A stretch of 31,008 nt of DNA from Stereocaulon alpinum (taxonomy: Eukaryota > Ascomycota > Lecanoromycetes > Lecanorales > Stereocaulaceae), in the NCBI GenBank assembly GCA_018257865.1, contig JAEUBA010000178.1:1-31008 (forward strand), in the 5' to 3' direction. The notes below the pieces were generated by a model. The model worked only from the letters and a program-made list of their open reading frames with translations. It did not search any database and had not been told where the DNA came from. A program made the position numbers and the translations under genes. This document shows, in pieces, positions 28,960-31,008 of this stretch. How positions within the stretch are numbered: the stretch's first letter is position 1; every line of letters begins with the position of its first letter.

Positions 28960-31008
28960 GGATACAGTAATAGTACTACTTCTTAAAAACGAAGACGTAA
29001 AAGATATAGATATATTAGCGATCTAGAAGCTAGTACGTAACCTAATAAATAGAACCTTATATAATATAAGTATAAGTAGATTCTACCTAGCCTATAGGGG
29101 AGACCTAGAGGCTAGGACGTATTTCTATATAAATAAGAGGATAGATCCTAATAACTAGGGGGTAGAATACTAGGGAGGCGACTTATATTCGTTATAGATC
29201 TAGGTTAAGAGGACCTAGAAGGATACTAAGGCTAGGATAGAGAATACTAAAGGGCCGCTAGGGGAGAGGGTATAGGTATATAACGTCTATAACCCCTTAC
29301 TAGTAAGCTATATGTTAAAGGATAGCCTAATAACTATCCTAAAGCTAGAGGAGGCGCTGGGGAACGAGGGTAAGTATATAGTTATAGGAGACTTTAACCT
29401 ATACTACCCGTACTAGAATAACCTAGGACGAATAATATACTACGCTATAGCAGACGGGCTGCTAGAGGTAGTAGGAGAGAGAGGTATAGTTCTAGGACTA
29501 CCGGAGAAGGTAGTTATATAGCGGAATAGGGGCCTAGAGAGCGCTATTAACCTTATATTCCTAACTAAAGGCGTATATAATATAATAGTAAAGTACGGGG
29601 TAAAGGACGACCTTAATATAGGATTAGACTATATACTAATTATAATAGAGCTAGAATAGATATAAAGCGAACGCCTAGTACGCTAGAAGAGGGCTTAGAA
29701 AAGAATAGAGGCGAAGGTAACTAGGGAGGAAATCTAGAAATATATAAGGATCCTAAATAAAGTTATAAGCTAGTACCTAGTAGACTCTAAAGATATAATT
29801 AACTGGTATATTAATAGGCTTATAGCTGTACTATAAGAGGTAATAGAAGATACTATCCTATATAAGGAACCGTACGCAGGGGCTAAGCTATATTAGAATA
29901 GGGTATATATAAGGGTAACTAAAGTATTATAGGCAGCGCTTAAGGCCTACCGCTATAGTAGGAACGCGGAAACTAAGGAAGCCCTCCGTTAGGCTGAAAG
30001 GGAAAAGGTTACTACCCTATAGAAGGCTAGGATAATAGCTTTTAGAGAGGGAGTCTATAAAGTATTACTAAGACTAAGAGGAGTATAGTAACTCGCTAAG
30101 TAGGGAAGGGAGAGGAGTATACGCCTTAAAGAGCTACCGCAATTCCCAGCTATTAAAGACGGAAATAGGAATAAAGTAATAGACTTTAAGGGGAAGGTAG
30201 AGGCCCTAAGGAGGGTCCTCTTCCTACCTTTACCCCTAGTAGACTTAATAGATATAGAGGGGGCCGACTACTTAGAACCTATAGCGATAGATAGTAAGAT
30301 TACCTTAAAGGAGGTAAGGGACGCGATCTAATACCTAATAGCGGATAAGGCCTTAGGGATTTTAGGGATCCCGAATAAGTTCCTAAGAGTAGTATACGTA
30401 GAGATAATAGAAATATTTAGAAGGATATTTTAAGCGTACTTAGACTATAGATACTACCTAAAGAAGTTCTAGGAGGCGAATATAATAATACTAAAGAAAC
30501 TAAAAAAGACTAACTATTTAGAGCCTAAGGCGTACCGGCCTATTATATTACTAGATATACTTAGGAAAGCGTTAGAGATAGTAATAGCAAAATATCTTAG
30601 CGGAATAGCTAAAAGGAATTACTTACTCCTAGAATACTAGATAGGGGGTAGAAAGAGATACTTAGTAGAAATAACTTTAGAGACTATTATAGATTTAGTC
30701 TATATAATATAGAACTAAGGTAAAGATAACGTAGCGAGCCTGCTATTACTAGATATAGTAGGGGTATTTAATAATATATCCTATAAAAGGCTACTCTATA
30801 ACTTAAGGATAAAAGGAATCCCTAAGGGAATTATTTAGTAGACTATAAGCTTCCTTAAAGATAGAGCGATATTAATTACTCTAAGAGGTAAAACTAGCCT
30901 AGTAGAGGCGATAGAGATAGGGATTCTATAAGGATTACCTATATTACTAATTCTATTTCTCTTCTTTAATATACTACTAATTAAAGTATACTTAAAAGTA
31001 AAAATCCT
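28960..31008 (+). pseudogene. L2 ORF2: endonuclease and reverse transcriptase (partial, degraded)
   Basis: The LINE ORF2 relic. The endonuclease domain (about 29000-29650) shows IDILAI.. at 29007 (stop where QE is expected), the metal-site motif GDFN at 29387-29398, and GLDYI at 29621-29635 where GSDHI is expected (TCA to TTA and CAT to TAT). RT begins near 30480: AYRPIILLDILRKALE, a motif A remnant LLLDIVGVFNN with its Asp at 30752-30754, and motif B as GIL.GLPILLILFLFF near 30921-30966. The window ends before the FADD/YADD motif. The role would be nicking DNA and copying RNA onto it. Confidence 0.8.

Larger units (their letters stand above)
27217..31008 (+). mobile_element. Tad-like LINE L2 (5' part; 3' end beyond window)
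   Basis: A plus-strand non-LTR retrotransposon with a leader of roughly 200 bp (27217 to about 27440, no feature recognised), ORF1 with zinc knuckles, and ORF2 with an apurinic-type endonuclease and the first half of the RT. This two-ORF order is that of the Tad1 clade known from ascomycetes. It starts exactly where the copy B LTR stops matching, which suggests 27217/27218 is its real 5' end and the insertion is full length on this side. Stops are everywhere. Whether its 3' end shares the L1/S terminus cannot be seen. Confidence 0.75.

Noticed and set aside
1..31008. Alternative genetic code in which TAA and TAG mean glutamine
   Set aside because: Reading these stops as Gln does give protein-like sequence, but Trp positions are also TAG/TAA, Cys is Tyr and catalytic Asp is Asn. 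The genome-level CpA/TpG depletion explains all of these together as RIP.
26013..31008. S2 plus L2 as a single twin-primed insertion (5' inversion)
   Set aside because: A target duplication (27203-27216) lies between S2 and L2 and S2 has its own tail, so they are separate events. Twin priming would leave duplications only at the outer edges.

Overview
This window looks like a heterochromatic transposon graveyard from a filamentous ascomycete (Pezizomycotina-type). I see no intact host gene, tRNA, rRNA or CRISPR array. Every recognisable coding region is a retrotransposon relic full of TAA/TAG stops. The cause can be read from the bases: CpA and TpG are strongly depleted and TpA is enriched, while CpG is largely kept. 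Stops fall at expected Gln and Trp positions, expected zinc-knuckle Cys are Tyr, and the reverse-transcriptase YxDD motif reads YxNN. This is the signature of repeat-induced point mutation (RIP). The species cannot be named from this sequence alone.

The layout is a nest of insertions whose order can be worked out. The oldest piece is a minus-strand Ty3/gypsy element ('family III') now split into three segments: RT-RNase H (6840-8076), protease region (9637-10397) and gag-like region (18576-19361). It was split by a plus-strand chromovirus ('family II', visible from 1023 to 6839), by a 5'-truncated Tad-like LINE (8077-9622, 14-bp target duplication), by a complete chromovirus 'family I copy A' (10398-18570, 249-bp LTRs, GTCTT duplication) and by an inverted 'copy B' (19362-26012). 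A third family I copy, 'C' (1-1022, minus), interrupts family II. Copies A and B lie tail to tail around 791 bp of family III sequence, forming a very large imperfect inverted repeat.

Two copies of a 1.19-kb non-coding element ('S1' 12558-13750 in A; 'S2' 26013-27202 at the broken outer LTR of B) share their last ~70 bp, a (TCAA)n tail and 14-bp target duplications with the LINE at 8077-9622. This suggests a non-autonomous element mobilised by that LINE family. From 27217 to the window edge there is a longer Tad-like LINE ('L2') with a leader, ORF1 with zinc knuckles, an endonuclease (GDFN) and the start of the reverse transcriptase; its 3' end lies outside the window.

Families I and II both carry chromodomain-like tails after the integrase. 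In this element class such tails are associated with insertion into heterochromatin, which would fit the stacking seen here. The least explained items are the LINE/non-autonomous pair, the re-use of one insertion site at 26012/27217, the heavier mutation of the two inner facing LTRs, and the 1.5-kb non-coding 3' region of family I with 84-bp tandem repeats.
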